35,929 nucleotides of DNA from JAYEHK01 sp034659475 (GTDB lineage Bacteria; Bacillota; Syntrophomonadia; Syntrophomonadales; Syntrophomonadaceae). A program made the position numbers and the translations under genes. The stretch lies in contig JAYEHK010000138.1 in assembly GCA_034659475.1 (NCBI GenBank), forward strand, positions 1 to 35,929, given 5' to 3'. Of the stretch, positions 1-7,058 are shown piece after piece. Numbering within the stretch: the first letter of the stretch is position 1; each line of letters begins with the position of its first letter. Below the pieces are notes generated by a model, which was given only the letters and a program-made list of their open reading frames with translations, searched no databases and was not told the origin of the DNA.

Positions 1-160
1 GACGCTCGATGGCTCGGCCTCCAGATCTCTTGTTTCGAGGTCACCTATGTGTTCGCTTGCGCTGCGGCCCGGTAACTCGCTCACCGCCCTTTAGACAGCT
101 TTGTCATTAGACTCCAGTAGTTCGGTTCCCTTCCCCGTATCTCACAGTTGGTTAGGACAT
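1..160 (-). other. GC-rich non-coding edge segment, possibly the 5' part of a group II intron
   Basis: No open frame covers this stretch, and it is clearly richer in G+C than the DNA to its right. Read on the minus strand it contains short blocks such as GGGCGGTGAGCGAG and GCGCAAGCGAACAC, which resemble domain I of bacterial group II introns, and a GTGAG near its 5' side. It begins just after the aroK terminator hairpin, the kind of site favoured by class C group II introns. The resemblance is from memory of such introns, not from a model search, and no reverse transcriptase is visible because the window ends. It could equally be another structured RNA or a degraded element. Confidence 0.3.
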
Positions 161-197
161 AAAATAAGGATGAAAGATTCTCTTTCATCCTTATTTT
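161..197 (-). terminator. Terminator hairpin downstream of aroK
   Basis: Two perfect 17-nt arms (161-177 and 181-197) flank a 3-nt loop. On the minus strand the stem ends in TTATTTT. It lies 36 nt beyond the aroK stop. The perfect symmetry with A/T-rich ends means it could also stop transcription coming from the left. Confidence 0.75.
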
Positions 198-233
198 CGT
201 CTTCTTTTATTCTGTTCATCAAGCCAGCATCGT

Positions 234-749
234 TCAGTTCTGCGCACGAACAATTTCAAGGACTTCGCGGATGATTTGATCTATGTCTTTTCCGCTGGTG
301 TTAACGCGAACATCCGCACAGGCATAGTAGGGCTCCCGTTCCTGAAGCAGCTTTTTTATATCCTCCAGCGTAGTCCCTTTCTTCAGCAACGGCCTGGAGC
401 CTTTCTTTCGGTTTACACGCTCAAAGATATCCTCGGCACTGGCATCCAGACAGATTAATACGCCATTCGTACTTAACGCTTCCATGTTCTCTTGCAGGAG
501 AACAAAACCACCACCGGTTGCAATGACCAGGTTCTTACGTGTCCCAAGTTTCTTCGCCATCAAACTTTCTTCAGACCGGAAACGCACTTCCCCATAACAA
601 CGGAAAATATCCGGAATGGACATCCCAGTCACTATTTCTATTTCGCGATCCATATCCACGAATTCTTTTTTTAGTCGCTGCGCTAACCTGAATCCGATCG
701 CACTTTTTCCAGTACCCATGAAACCAATTAGAACAACATTATTTTTCAT
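234..749 (-). CDS. aroK: Shikimate kinase
   Basis: Phosphorylates shikimate to shikimate-3-phosphate with ATP in the cytosolic chorismate pathway. The 171-residue product has the normal family length. It shows a Walker A GFMGTGKS at residues 9-16, the shikimate-binding DMD at 32-34, the FRSEE block with Arg58, the GGG turn at 79-81, and the lid RPLL at 119-122. The ATG is preceded by AAGGTG about 5 nt upstream. It is the last gene before the hairpin at 161-197. In many clostridia shikimate genes sit next to type IV pilus genes, and the pilin-like gene upstream fits that. About 190 nt of non-coding DNA separates the two. Nothing is missing from the active site. Confidence 0.96.
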   Translation of the reverse strand: MKNNVVLIGFMGTGKSAIGFRLAQRLKKEFVDMDREIEIVTGMSIPDIFRCYGEVRFRSEESLMAKKLGTRKNLVIATGGGFVLLQENMEALSTNGVLICLDASAEDIFERVNRKKGSRPLLKKGTTLEDIKKLLQEREPYYACADVRVNTSGKDIDQIIREVLEIVRAQN

Positions 750-941
750 TCATACACCTTTTTCTGTTTTTCTATCATCATTCTATTCACTTTCCCACCC
801 TGGTTCTCCACATTCCTTCACTTACAATTGAAAGAAATAACTGTATATATATATGTTTCAGCAGACTAAAAAATTTCACTAAATTTGATTGAAACAAACC
901 GTTCTTATCTTTTGCCCGATGTCAAATGAATTGCCCTCAAC

Positions 942-1412
942 TCACCACGGTGGTTCATCGGAAATTCTAACACGACCGGAGATCGGGTTAACGATCACAT
1001 ATAGTCTTCGGTCGCCATTGGACAGTGTCACCGTTCCACCGGAACAGGCGCCCGAAGAGTAACATATGCAGGTCTTACAGCCCCCCAGAGTAGTCGAAAA
1101 CGTGGTTGTTCCTACAAAAAAAACACCCTGTGACAAACTGCAGGTATCTCCGCCAACAACCTTATACTTCTGATTCTCGCTATCATTGGTATAGAACTTA
1201 ATCGTTTTGGCTGCCCCGGTGGTAATGGCATCCTGGCGGCAGGATCGTATAACCCAAGTTAACTGCCTGGCATCTGATTTCAGTTTCGCTGTCTGTAACG
1301 GATTAGAAAAAGCAGGGAGTGCTATCGCTGCTGCGATGACAATCAAACTCAAGACGCATAACAACTCGATCAAAGTAAATCCCCGATTTCTCCTAACCAC
1401 GCCATCACTCAA
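942..1412 (-). CDS. Prepilin-like (GspH/FimT-type) minor pseudopilin, Cys-rich
   Basis: A 156-residue protein with a type IV prepilin signal: a short basic leader, cleavage expected after Gly11, then FTLIEL with the conserved Glu at mature position 5 and a hydrophobic helix to about residue 36. The architecture matches GspH/FimT minor pseudopilins that prime pilus or secretion pseudopilus assembly at the membrane. The globular part carries Cys58, Cys91 and a cluster at 112, 115, 117 and 123, more than usual. The start is uncertain: the first codon is a TTG 6 nt after the yqeG stop, with no clear SD, so translational coupling is likely. A GTG four codons later is an alternative. No other pilus genes are in the window. 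Confidence 0.8.
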   Translation of the reverse strand: MSDGVVRRNRGFTLIELLCVLSLIVIAAAIALPAFSNPLQTAKLKSDARQLTWVIRSCRQDAITTGAAKTIKFYTNDSENQKYKVVGGDTCSLSQGVFFVGTTTFSTTLGGCKTCICYSSGACSGGTVTLSNGDRRLYVIVNPISGRVRISDEPPW

Positions 1413-1418
1413 CTTTCG

Positions 1419-1940
1419 TTATTGTACATAGGGGCTGCCGTTTTTCAAGTGTTTGCGCATGCGATGCAGAACAAAAACCTCCATACCTCGCGAAAACTTG
1501 GTGCCCAGGAATTCTTTGCGGTGCAGGGGACGAACCAAAATCGTATACAACCCTGCCCGGTTTCCTCCCAGGACATCGGTAAACACCTGATCACCAATCA
1601 CTGCAACCTCGTCAGGTTCGACCTGCATCAGTTCTACCGCACGATAAAATGCAGATCTGCGTGGCTTCTGGGCACGATGAATAAATGGAATATCCAGCTG
1701 TTCTGCTACCTTCTGCACACGCTCGGCACCATTATTGGACAAGATACAGGCCTGAAAACCATTTTCCTTAAGCTGCCCAAACCACTCTACGATCTCGGGC
1801 CTTAGTTGGTTGCTGTTCCATTCTGTAACGGTGTTGTCCAGGTCAAAAATAAATGCCTTAATCTTTGTTTGTTGTAGTTCCTCCAGGGGTATGGACAATA
1901 GGGAATCTACATAAATCTTTGGATAGAGAATTCTACGCAT
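1419..1940 (-). CDS. yqeG: YqeG-family HAD IIIA-type phosphatase
   Basis: A 173-residue haloacid-dehalogenase-fold hydrolase. It has motif I DLDNT at 33-37 (nucleophile Asp33, acid/base Asp35), motif II SNN at 68-70, Lys92 in QKP as motif III, and GDQVFTD at 116-122 as motif IV. The length and motif spacing match YqeG, a small Firmicute phosphatase of unsettled substrate, often encoded near yqeH and shikimate genes. GAGGTGAAAG directly precedes the ATG. The pilin-like gene starts 6 nt after its stop, so the two are probably co-transcribed. Confidence 0.9.
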   Translation of the reverse strand: MRRILYPKIYVDSLLSIPLEELQQTKIKAFIFDLDNTVTEWNSNQLRPEIVEWFGQLKENGFQACILSNNGAERVQKVAEQLDIPFIHRAQKPRRSAFYRAVELMQVEPDEVAVIGDQVFTDVLGGNRAGLYTILVRPLHRKEFLGTKFSRGMEVFVLHRMRKHLKNGSPYVQ

Positions 1941-1980
1941 CTTTCACCTCAACGCTTCGTATTTCCTCCCCTAATCTCCT

Positions 1981-2994
1981 TTACCGGACCGCATGGAAAC
2001 TTTCTTTTAACATTTGAGCGGCGACCTCTGGTGCTACTGGATTCATGTAGACGCCAGTCGCTACCTCTACCCCCGCTGCAACCAAAAGTCTCGGGGTGAT
2101 TTCCATATACCAGTGATAGCCCGGTTCATAGGAAGCATTTACGGGAGCAGTGTTAATCACAAAATTATACGACGGATTATTCAAACAATCAAGAATAGCG
2201 GTTGTAAGTCGTTTGGAAAGCGCAGCCAGCTCTTTCACTTCAATATCATTCATTTGCCCGAAATGCTCGGTATGACGTTTAGGAACAATCCATGTCTCAT
2301 AAGCAAAACGAGGCGCATAAGGGCAAAGGACCAGATAACACTCGCTCTCGTAGATGACACGTTCTTTGCTTTCCTGCTCCTGTTTCAGCATGTCGCAAAG
2401 CAAACAACTGCCCTTTTGAGCATAGTACTGTGGCAGACCCTGATTTTCCTGGGGGACAAAAGGCAGGCCTACAATCTGACTATGGCTGTGCTCCAGAGAA
2501 GCGCCTCCAAACATCCCGCAATTTTTATATATTTGTATGTATTTGATGCGCGGATCTTCACGCAGACAATTATAGCGTTCTTTTAACATAGCTGCGATCA
2601 TCTCAATACGTTCTACATCAAAACTATGAAATCCACTGCCATGTTCAGGGGTTTCGATAATCACTTCGTGCTGCCCCAGACCGTTATAATTAGTATAAAT
2701 ACCCGTCGTTTTTTTCTCCAAATCACCCACAAGGGGAAAGGCAGAAAACTTATTGGGAATGGTTCGAATCAACCACCCTGGGGTATTAGCCTCTGATGAA
2801 TTCCTTCCATAAACAGCAATCTCCGGTGGGGTAAAATGCTCATTTCCTTCGCAGAAAGGACAGAAACCTGCGTTTTCAGCCGAGGCCTCTACTCCCTTTT
2901 TGGCAATCGGAAAATCATTAGGTTTCAAAGCCCGATCAGCAGCAACCGCAACCCAGTTATTCTTAACCAGATCTCTTCTAATCTCAGACATCAT
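1981..2994 (-). CDS. galT: Galactose-1-phosphate uridylyltransferase (HIT superfamily)
   Basis: Transfers UMP between UDP-glucose and galactose-1-phosphate in the Leloir pathway. The 337-residue protein has the GalT HxHxQ nucleotidyl-transfer motif HSHSQ at 169-173 (His171 expected to carry UMP). CPFC at 45-48 is a zinc-type pair, with a second CLLC at 197-200. The C-terminal half carries the ETWIVPKRH and HWYMEITPR blocks typical of bacterial GalT. SD GGAGGG precedes two tandem ATG codons; the first is used here. No galK or galE is adjacent, so a role in nucleotide-sugar supply rather than galactose catabolism is possible. Related ADP-glucose:phosphate adenylyltransferases share the fold, so substrate is not certain. 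Confidence 0.88.
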   Translation of the reverse strand: MMSEIRRDLVKNNWVAVAADRALKPNDFPIAKKGVEASAENAGFCPFCEGNEHFTPPEIAVYGRNSSEANTPGWLIRTIPNKFSAFPLVGDLEKKTTGIYTNYNGLGQHEVIIETPEHGSGFHSFDVERIEMIAAMLKERYNCLREDPRIKYIQIYKNCGMFGGASLEHSHSQIVGLPFVPQENQGLPQYYAQKGSCLLCDMLKQEQESKERVIYESECYLVLCPYAPRFAYETWIVPKRHTEHFGQMNDIEVKELAALSKRLTTAILDCLNNPSYNFVINTAPVNASYEPGYHWYMEITPRLLVAAGVEVATGVYMNPVAPEVAAQMLKESFHAVR

Positions 2995-3086
2995 TCTTTC
3001 CCTCCTTGAATCTTCTCTTGCAGGCCCTCTAATAATGATAACGCAAATTTCGAAAATGTAAAATTATGCATGCAAAAACATCAGGA

Positions 3087-3103
3087 TTGACACGGGGACG
3101 GGG
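3087..3103. repeat. Half-site of the GGGACGG repeat family
   Basis: TTGACACGGGGACGGGG resembles one arm of the inverted repeats at 31029-31085 and 33906-34010, but no matching second arm is seen nearby. It lies in the galT-sigK gap. It may be a decayed copy. Confidence 0.5.
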
Positions 3104-3126
3104 TTATTGACAACATTTTAAAATCT

Positions 3127-3394
3127 AAATCTGATTAGTTAGAAAATAGGTTGAATAGACGCTGACTAACGCGGACTTTCTGGACTTACGCAGACCTTTT
3201 TTTTTTAAGGGGTGAGGAGTAAGGGCAATGCCTGGCGCATAGCGCCTGACTCCTAACTCCTCACCTCTTTTCATCAGTGGTTGTGGCCTGCTGCCATGGA
3301 GGGTTCCCCTGCGGAAAGTCATATTAGTGAGTTTGAATGTATAAGTGCCCATTGGGTGAAATATTCTTGCAGCAGTCTCCGCATACTGACAACC
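3127..3394 (-). repeat. Dispersed intergenic element, copy A (3' of sigK)
   Basis: This fills most of the 457-nt galT-sigK gap. Read on the minus strand it contains CCCAATGGGCACTTATA, then a CCGCAGGGGAACC block, CAACCACTGATGAAAA, a variable middle, a GTCTGCGTAAGTC/GCG tandem block and CTATTTTCTAACTAAT. The same blocks in the same order recur at 29973-30310 and, in part, at 4850-4955, 18862-19052 and 31092-31426. A 75-codon open frame across it (3125-3352) has no homology I recognise and is made of repeat sequence, so I do not call it a gene. Confidence 0.75.
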
Positions 3395-3410
3395 TCAACG
3401 CCCCTTAATA

Positions 3411-3436
3411 AAAGAAAAAACCACCTGATAGGCGGC
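3411..3436 (-). terminator. sigK terminator
   Basis: On the minus strand CCGCCT-ATC-AGGTGG (one G/T pair) is followed by TTTTTTCTTTT, 15 nt beyond the sigK stop. It is a compact intrinsic terminator. Confidence 0.75.
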
Positions 3437-3451
3437 TAGTGATCCATATAT

Positions 3452-4150
3452 TTATCCTTCGAATCCAATCTCCCGAATCAATTTGTTTACGGCTCTTTTT
3501 TCTATCCTGGATACATAAGATCTTGAAATACCCAGCTTACGGGCAATATCCCGCTGGGTTTCCTTTAATCCAGAAAAGATACCATATCTCATTTCAATGA
3601 CCTGTTGTTCCCGTTTAGACAGGTTGTTCATTTTGTCCTTGATCTTTTCTTCCTGCATTTTCACTTCCACGATTTCAATAATTTCGTTGTCAAGGGTCAG
3701 TATATCGATCAGTGATATTTCGTTGCCTTCCTTATCATAGCCAATCGGATCATAGATGGAAACTTCCTGTTTTACCTTCTTTATATTTCTTAGATGCATT
3801 AAAACTTCATTCTCAATACACCTGGCTGCATAGGTAGCTAACTTCACGCCTCGTTCAAAATTATAGGTGTTGATGGCTTTGATCAAACCAACCGTGCCAA
3901 TAGATATCAAATCCTCCATATCTTCACCACTGGTTTCATACTTACGAACGACATGTGCAACCAATCGCAAATTATGTTCAATCAATCTATTGCGAGCATC
4001 AATATTGCCTTCCTGCAATTCTATTAGACAACTTCTTTCATCCTCTGCCTCCAAAGGCTGCGGAAATACCTGATTGTTCAGGTATCCGAACAGAAATAGG
4101 TACCCTTTCAGCACCGCGCTAATAGCCAGTGCCCAGCACAAAAATGTCAA
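3452..4150 (-). CDS. sigK: RNA polymerase sporulation sigma factor, pro-sigma-K
   Basis: Late mother-cell sporulation sigma factor. From the TTG at 4150, which has GGAGGTGG 6 nt upstream, the protein is 232 residues, the usual pro-sigma-K length. The frame extends 18 codons further upstream without an SD. The N-terminus is a hydrophobic pro-sequence ending near FLFGY, where SpoIVFB cleaves homologues just before the Tyr. Region 2 shows NLRLVAHVVRKYE, DLISIG and LATYAARCIENE. Region 4 has REQQVIEMRYG and the helix-turn-helix GISRSYVSRIEKRA. The gene is intact, with no skin-type insertion. It is monocistronic, with a terminator at 3411-3436. Sigma-K is good evidence for an endospore former. Confidence 0.96.
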   Translation of the reverse strand: MTFLCWALAISAVLKGYLFLFGYLNNQVFPQPLEAEDERSCLIELQEGNIDARNRLIEHNLRLVAHVVRKYETSGEDMEDLISIGTVGLIKAINTYNFERGVKLATYAARCIENEVLMHLRNIKKVKQEVSIYDPIGYDKEGNEISLIDILTLDNEIIEIVEVKMQEEKIKDKMNNLSKREQQVIEMRYGIFSGLKETQRDIARKLGISRSYVSRIEKRAVNKLIREIGFEG

Positions 4151-4267
4151 ACGACCACCTCCAAAAAAAGTGAGTGCCTTACAATATATGAAGGCGGCAG
4201 ACAAAATGTACCTGAATTTTTTATGTAAATTGTGGAATTATGGGTGTCTGTTGAAAATTTTGACTTG

Positions 4268-4301
4268 AAAAAAACGCTTCCCGAACGAAATCCGGAAAGC
4301 G
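4268..4301 (-). terminator. Terminator after the small Lys-rich ORF
   Basis: On the minus strand, arms CGCTT-TCCGGA and TCGGGAAGCG are followed by seven T residues. It lies about 60 nt beyond the stop of the 38-residue ORF at 4362-4478 and insulates it from sigK. Confidence 0.75.
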
Positions 4302-4361
4302 CTATGTTCATTCATGAAATAAGATTTACAATCCACATGATATACCAGTTGTTTTCCGGTA

Positions 4362-4478
4362 TCAATATGTTTTCTTTGGCTTTTTGGCTGGTACTATTGA
4401 AGTAGCTGTAGGGTCAACAGCAGCTTTTTCAGCCTTTTTCTTCTTTTCTTCCTTCTTTTTAGGACTCTTATCACCCAT
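4362..4478 (-). CDS. Small Lys-rich protein, 38 residues
   Basis: An ATG with SD GGAGG 7-8 nt upstream opens a 38-codon frame beginning MGDKSPKKKEEKKKKAEK and ending AKKPKKTY. A terminator at 4268-4301 follows it. SD, start, stop and terminator together make a transcribed minigene likely. Short Lys/Glu/Pro-rich proteins beginning MGDK or MSDK are common in clostridial genomes and have no assigned role. The composition suggests a disordered, possibly nucleic-acid-binding peptide, but that is inference. No cysteine or membrane segment is present. Confidence 0.6.
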   Translation of the reverse strand: MGDKSPKKKEEKKKKAEKAAVDPTATSIVPAKKPKKTY

Positions 4479-4709
4479 CGTAACATCCTCCAATCACTCA
4501 TTAGCTTAAGTATACTACCCTACTGATTATAAGAAAAACTAGGATCAAACTTATTATCAAACATTGGCCAAGGGAAATTCATTAGAAAATCTCAACGCCA
4601 TGGCAGACTCTTTGCCTTCAAAGTTATCATTATCGCCTTTGATTAAATTTTACCTCTGATATTTTAACCGTGATTGAATAATTAAGCAATGCTTTTTTAG
4701 TCCATCCAT

Positions 4710-4744
4710 AAGACCTTCCTATATGTAACATATAGAAAGGTCTT
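4710..4744 (-). terminator. Long A/T-rich hairpin at the end of the kor-ridA run
   Basis: Arms AAGACCTTCCTATATGT and ACATATAGAAAGGTCTT pair over 17 nt with one mismatch. It is the first strong hairpin downstream of ridA on the minus strand. The T-tract is poor, so termination efficiency is uncertain. Confidence 0.55.
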
Positions 4745-4757
4745 CTATAAGACTTCC

Positions 4758-4940
4758 TTAATGAGCTTCATATTCTGGTTCCTGAAGGGCCACATTACTC
4801 TTAAGCTGCTCGCCTATTTCCTTCACAGTCATCATCAGGTCTTCATGGACTTTCATTAGCCTCCAGATGGCAATAAATGAAAAGATGATTCCCCTGCAGA
4901 AACGAATAAATCTCCCCTGTTTGAATGCATTAGTGCCCAT
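4758..4940 (-). CDS. Doubtful 60-residue open frame derived partly from repeat copy B
   Basis: The frame starts at an ATG that is part of the repeat block CAATGGGCACT and has no SD. Residues 15-29 are hydrophobic (GIIFSFIAIWRL) and the C-terminal half is amphipathic and acidic. I recognise no family. Because the first 20 or so codons align with repeat copies A and D, this is either repeat sequence that happens to be open, or a small membrane peptide gene whose 5' end was overwritten by the element. I favour the first reading. Confidence 0.22.
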   Translation of the reverse strand: MGTNAFKQGRFIRFCRGIIFSFIAIWRLMKVHEDLMMTVKEIGEQLKSNVALQEPEYEAH

Positions 4941-4955
4941 TGAGTGAAAGTTGTG
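4850..4955 (-). repeat. Dispersed intergenic element, copy B (3' of ridA)
   Basis: Minus-strand blocks CAATGGGCACTAATGCATTCAAAC, a CTGCAGGGGAATC block and TAATGAAA match the leading half of copies A and D. It starts about 7 nt after the ridA stop. The GCG-rich tandem half is not recognisable here, so the copy is partial or diverged. Confidence 0.55.
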
Positions 4956-4961
4956 TTACTA

Positions 4962-5342
4962 CTATGCTTTGTAAGCGGTGGCTTCGATTTCCACCAGCGC
5001 ATCTTTTGGCAGCCTGGCAACTTCGATTGCCACGCGGGCCGGGTAGTCTGCTGTGAATACAGTAGAATATACTGCGTTCATCGTTGCAAAGTTGTTCATG
5101 TCTGATAAATAGACCGTTACTTTAAGAATATCTTCGATGTTCATCCCCGCTGCTTCGACGATGGCCTGCAAATTTTTCAGGCTCTGTTGGGTTTGAGCGG
5201 TGATATCGTTTCCTGCGAATTCTCCTGTTGAAGGATCAATAGGTAATTGTCCGGAAACAAACAGGAAGTTTCCTGCTTTTGTCGCCTGTGAATAGGGCCC
5301 TATTGCAGCTGGTGCATCTTTGGTGTTAATAATATCTTTCAT
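4962..5342 (-). CDS. ridA: RidA-family reactive imine/enamine deaminase
   Basis: Hydrolyses reactive enamine/imine intermediates such as 2-aminoacrylate to 2-oxoacids, protecting PLP enzymes. The 126-residue length is typical. It has the N-terminal AIGPYSQA and FVSGQLPIDP blocks, the NLQAIVEAAG segment, and the catalytic Arg in YPARVAIEVARLP (Arg102), followed by VEIEATA. SD AGAGAGG precedes the ATG. It is the last gene of a co-directional run starting at dpaL, about 100 nt behind the ferredoxin subunit with no obvious terminator between. DpaL chemistry passes through 2-aminoacrylate, so placing RidA downstream makes metabolic sense (inference). Confidence 0.94.
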   Translation of the reverse strand: MKDIINTKDAPAAIGPYSQATKAGNFLFVSGQLPIDPSTGEFAGNDITAQTQQSLKNLQAIVEAAGMNIEDILKVTVYLSDMNNFATMNAVYSTVFTADYPARVAIEVARLPKDALVEIEATAYKA

Positions 5343-5444
5343 TAATTACTCTTCCTCTCTTATTATCATTCTTATTTACATATCTTAAACCATTCCACAG
5401 CATAGTACATCAATCACTTATAAGTTAAGTCATTTACGTCTCTG

Positions 5445-5705
5445 TTATACTGCCTTCTGCTGTTTCTTTTTAATAATGGTAATGGCTCCATCAGGACAGA
5501 CCATCTGGCAAATTCCACAGCCAATACAACTGTCTTTGTCTTTTGGCTGAACGATCGGGGTGCCATAAACCCCTAATTTATCTGACCAGATCAGAGTATG
5601 GGTGGGACACTTTTCTTTGCAAAGGCCGCAGCCCTTACAATAACCTGGAAACATGCGGTAAGTGGCTTTATCCATCTCATGAATGATGGGGTCTTCTTTA
5701 TGCAT
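5445..5705 (-). CDS. korD: 2-oxoacid:ferredoxin oxidoreductase, ferredoxin-like delta subunit
   Basis: An 86-residue protein with two 4Fe-4S motifs of CxxCxxCxxxCP type: CKGCGLCKEKCP at 23-34 and CIGCGICQMVCP at 60-71. It carries electrons from the catalytic subunits to soluble ferredoxin. The ATG overlaps the stop of the gamma subunit by one base (TAATG), so translation is coupled. Four-subunit KOR/VOR enzymes keep this domain as a separate polypeptide, as here. The Lys-rich C-terminus is unremarkable. Confidence 0.92.
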   Translation of the reverse strand: MHKEDPIIHEMDKATYRMFPGYCKGCGLCKEKCPTHTLIWSDKLGVYGTPIVQPKDKDSCIGCGICQMVCPDGAITIIKKKQQKAV

Positions 5706-6286
5706 TAGTTTGCCCCTCCTTCCTGCAGGGATTCTTCTGCCATCTGTTTTCCTAATTCCAGTGCCTTATAATTCAGCTCTCTCAAGGCTGGATTCTTTTC
5801 AAATTTCGCGGCTAATTTGTGATCTAATGCATTTTTGGCAGCCTCAAAGCTGACTACATTAGTCAGTCCAATAACTGCACCCATAATAATGATATTAAAC
5901 ACACGGGGATGTAGTTCATTATTCGCTGTATCCAGTGCAGGGATGCCTATTATTTGTTTGGCTTCCTGGGGCATTTCATCTGAATTAACCTTAATACTTG
6001 CATCATACACATAAAGGGTTTCTGGTCCGGAATAGTCTACTGTTCTGGATATAGCCCGATCACTTAGCGCGATAACCATATCCGCCTTATCAAACTTAGG
6101 AGATCCGATTCTAGTATCACTGAACTGGATAAATGCGATGGAAACACCACCGCGCTGCTCAAGTCCAAAGTTCGGAATATATAAGGCCTGTCTGTCAGAA
6201 TTATAAGCAGCTTCTGCAAGGATCTCTGCAATGGACTGTACGCCCTGACCGCCTTCACCAGCAAGTGCAATTCTCAGTAATGCCAT
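5705..6286 (-). CDS. korC: 2-oxoacid:ferredoxin oxidoreductase, gamma subunit
   Basis: A 193-residue POR/KOR gamma domain. It starts LRIALAGEGGQGVQS, the conserved glycine-rich block, followed by YIPNFGLEQRGG and the IIMGAVIGLT segment. This subunit binds CoA and helps transfer the acyl group from the thiamine intermediate. It lies between beta and delta, directly abutting beta (1 nt apart) and overlapping delta by one base. The substrate is not readable from this subunit. Confidence 0.92.
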   Translation of the reverse strand: MALLRIALAGEGGQGVQSIAEILAEAAYNSDRQALYIPNFGLEQRGGVSIAFIQFSDTRIGSPKFDKADMVIALSDRAISRTVDYSGPETLYVYDASIKVNSDEMPQEAKQIIGIPALDTANNELHPRVFNIIIMGAVIGLTNVVSFEAAKNALDHKLAAKFEKNPALRELNYKALELGKQMAEESLQEGGAN

Positions 6287-7042
6287 TTATTTATCCCCCT
6301 TTCCAAAGGGACTTTTTAATTCTCCAACCGGATATTGTTGTTCCATTTCATCCTCTAGGAATGCCCAGGTTTGCTGTGCATTGGTTTTCCAATTGGTTGG
6401 ACAGGTCGACAATACTTCTACGAAGGAGAAGCCATTGCCTTCAATTTGGTTGGTGAGCGCATTTTTTAAATATTTTTTCAACTGTTTATACTTTGAGACG
6501 GTCGCTCTGGCTACATAAGCACTATCCGCCGCTACTGCAGCCACGAATTCTGGCCCCATGGTGGGGTAACCTGTCTCTTCCGGGTCCCTTCCATAAGGAC
6601 TGGTTTCCGTCTTTTGTCCTGGAAGCGTTGTCGGCGACATCTGCCCACCTGTCATTCCATAGTTGACGTTATTACACAGAATGACGGTAATCTTTTCATT
6701 TCTTACGGCTGAATTCAACAGATGCTGTGATCCGATTGAATATCCGCCACCATCGCCCATATACCCAATACAGATTAGTTCGGGCCGGGCTCTCTTAATA
6801 CCAACCATGACAGGGTTTGTTCTTCCATGATGGGTCTGAGTGCTGTCACATGCAAAAAAGTCCCACGCAAGCAGGGAACACCCGATATCACAACCAAATA
6901 CAGTCTGATCCTGTATCCCCAGTTCATCGATTACTTCTCCAAGAGCCTTTAATATAATCCCATGTCCACAACCCGGACAGAATTTATGAGGCTTAGTGGA
7001 AAGATACCATGATTTTGGAATTGACGGTGCTATTGTTGTCAT
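6287..7042 (-). CDS. korB: 2-oxoacid:ferredoxin oxidoreductase, beta (TPP-binding) subunit
   Basis: Binds thiamine pyrophosphate and an Fe-S cluster. The 251 residues include FCPGCGHG at 21-28, GCDIGCS at 50-56 (cysteine ligands), and the TPP motif GDGGG at 96-100 with CNNVNYGMTGGQ at 123-134. The PTTLPGQKT segment is typical of 2-oxoglutarate and branched-chain 2-oxoacid enzymes rather than of pyruvate:ferredoxin oxidoreductase. It starts 17 nt after korA. Confidence 0.93.
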   Translation of the reverse strand: MTTIAPSIPKSWYLSTKPHKFCPGCGHGIILKALGEVIDELGIQDQTVFGCDIGCSLLAWDFFACDSTQTHHGRTNPVMVGIKRARPELICIGYMGDGGGYSIGSQHLLNSAVRNEKITVILCNNVNYGMTGGQMSPTTLPGQKTETSPYGRDPEETGYPTMGPEFVAAVAADSAYVARATVSKYKQLKKYLKNALTNQIEGNGFSFVEVLSTCPTNWKTNAQQTWAFLEDEMEQQYPVGELKSPFGKGDK

Positions 7043-7058
7043 CTTGTTACCCCCTTTC

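Noticed and set aside
2014..2586. 190-codon plus-strand frame opposite galT
   Set aside because: It overlaps a well-supported galT in antisense, lacks an SD and resembles no family.
3125..3352. 75-codon open frame on the minus strand
   Set aside because: It lies inside repeat copy A, has no SD, and its sequence follows the repeat blocks rather than protein constraints.
3452..4150. skin-type interruption of sigK
   Set aside because: The sigK frame is continuous from pro-sequence to region 4, so no insertion is present.
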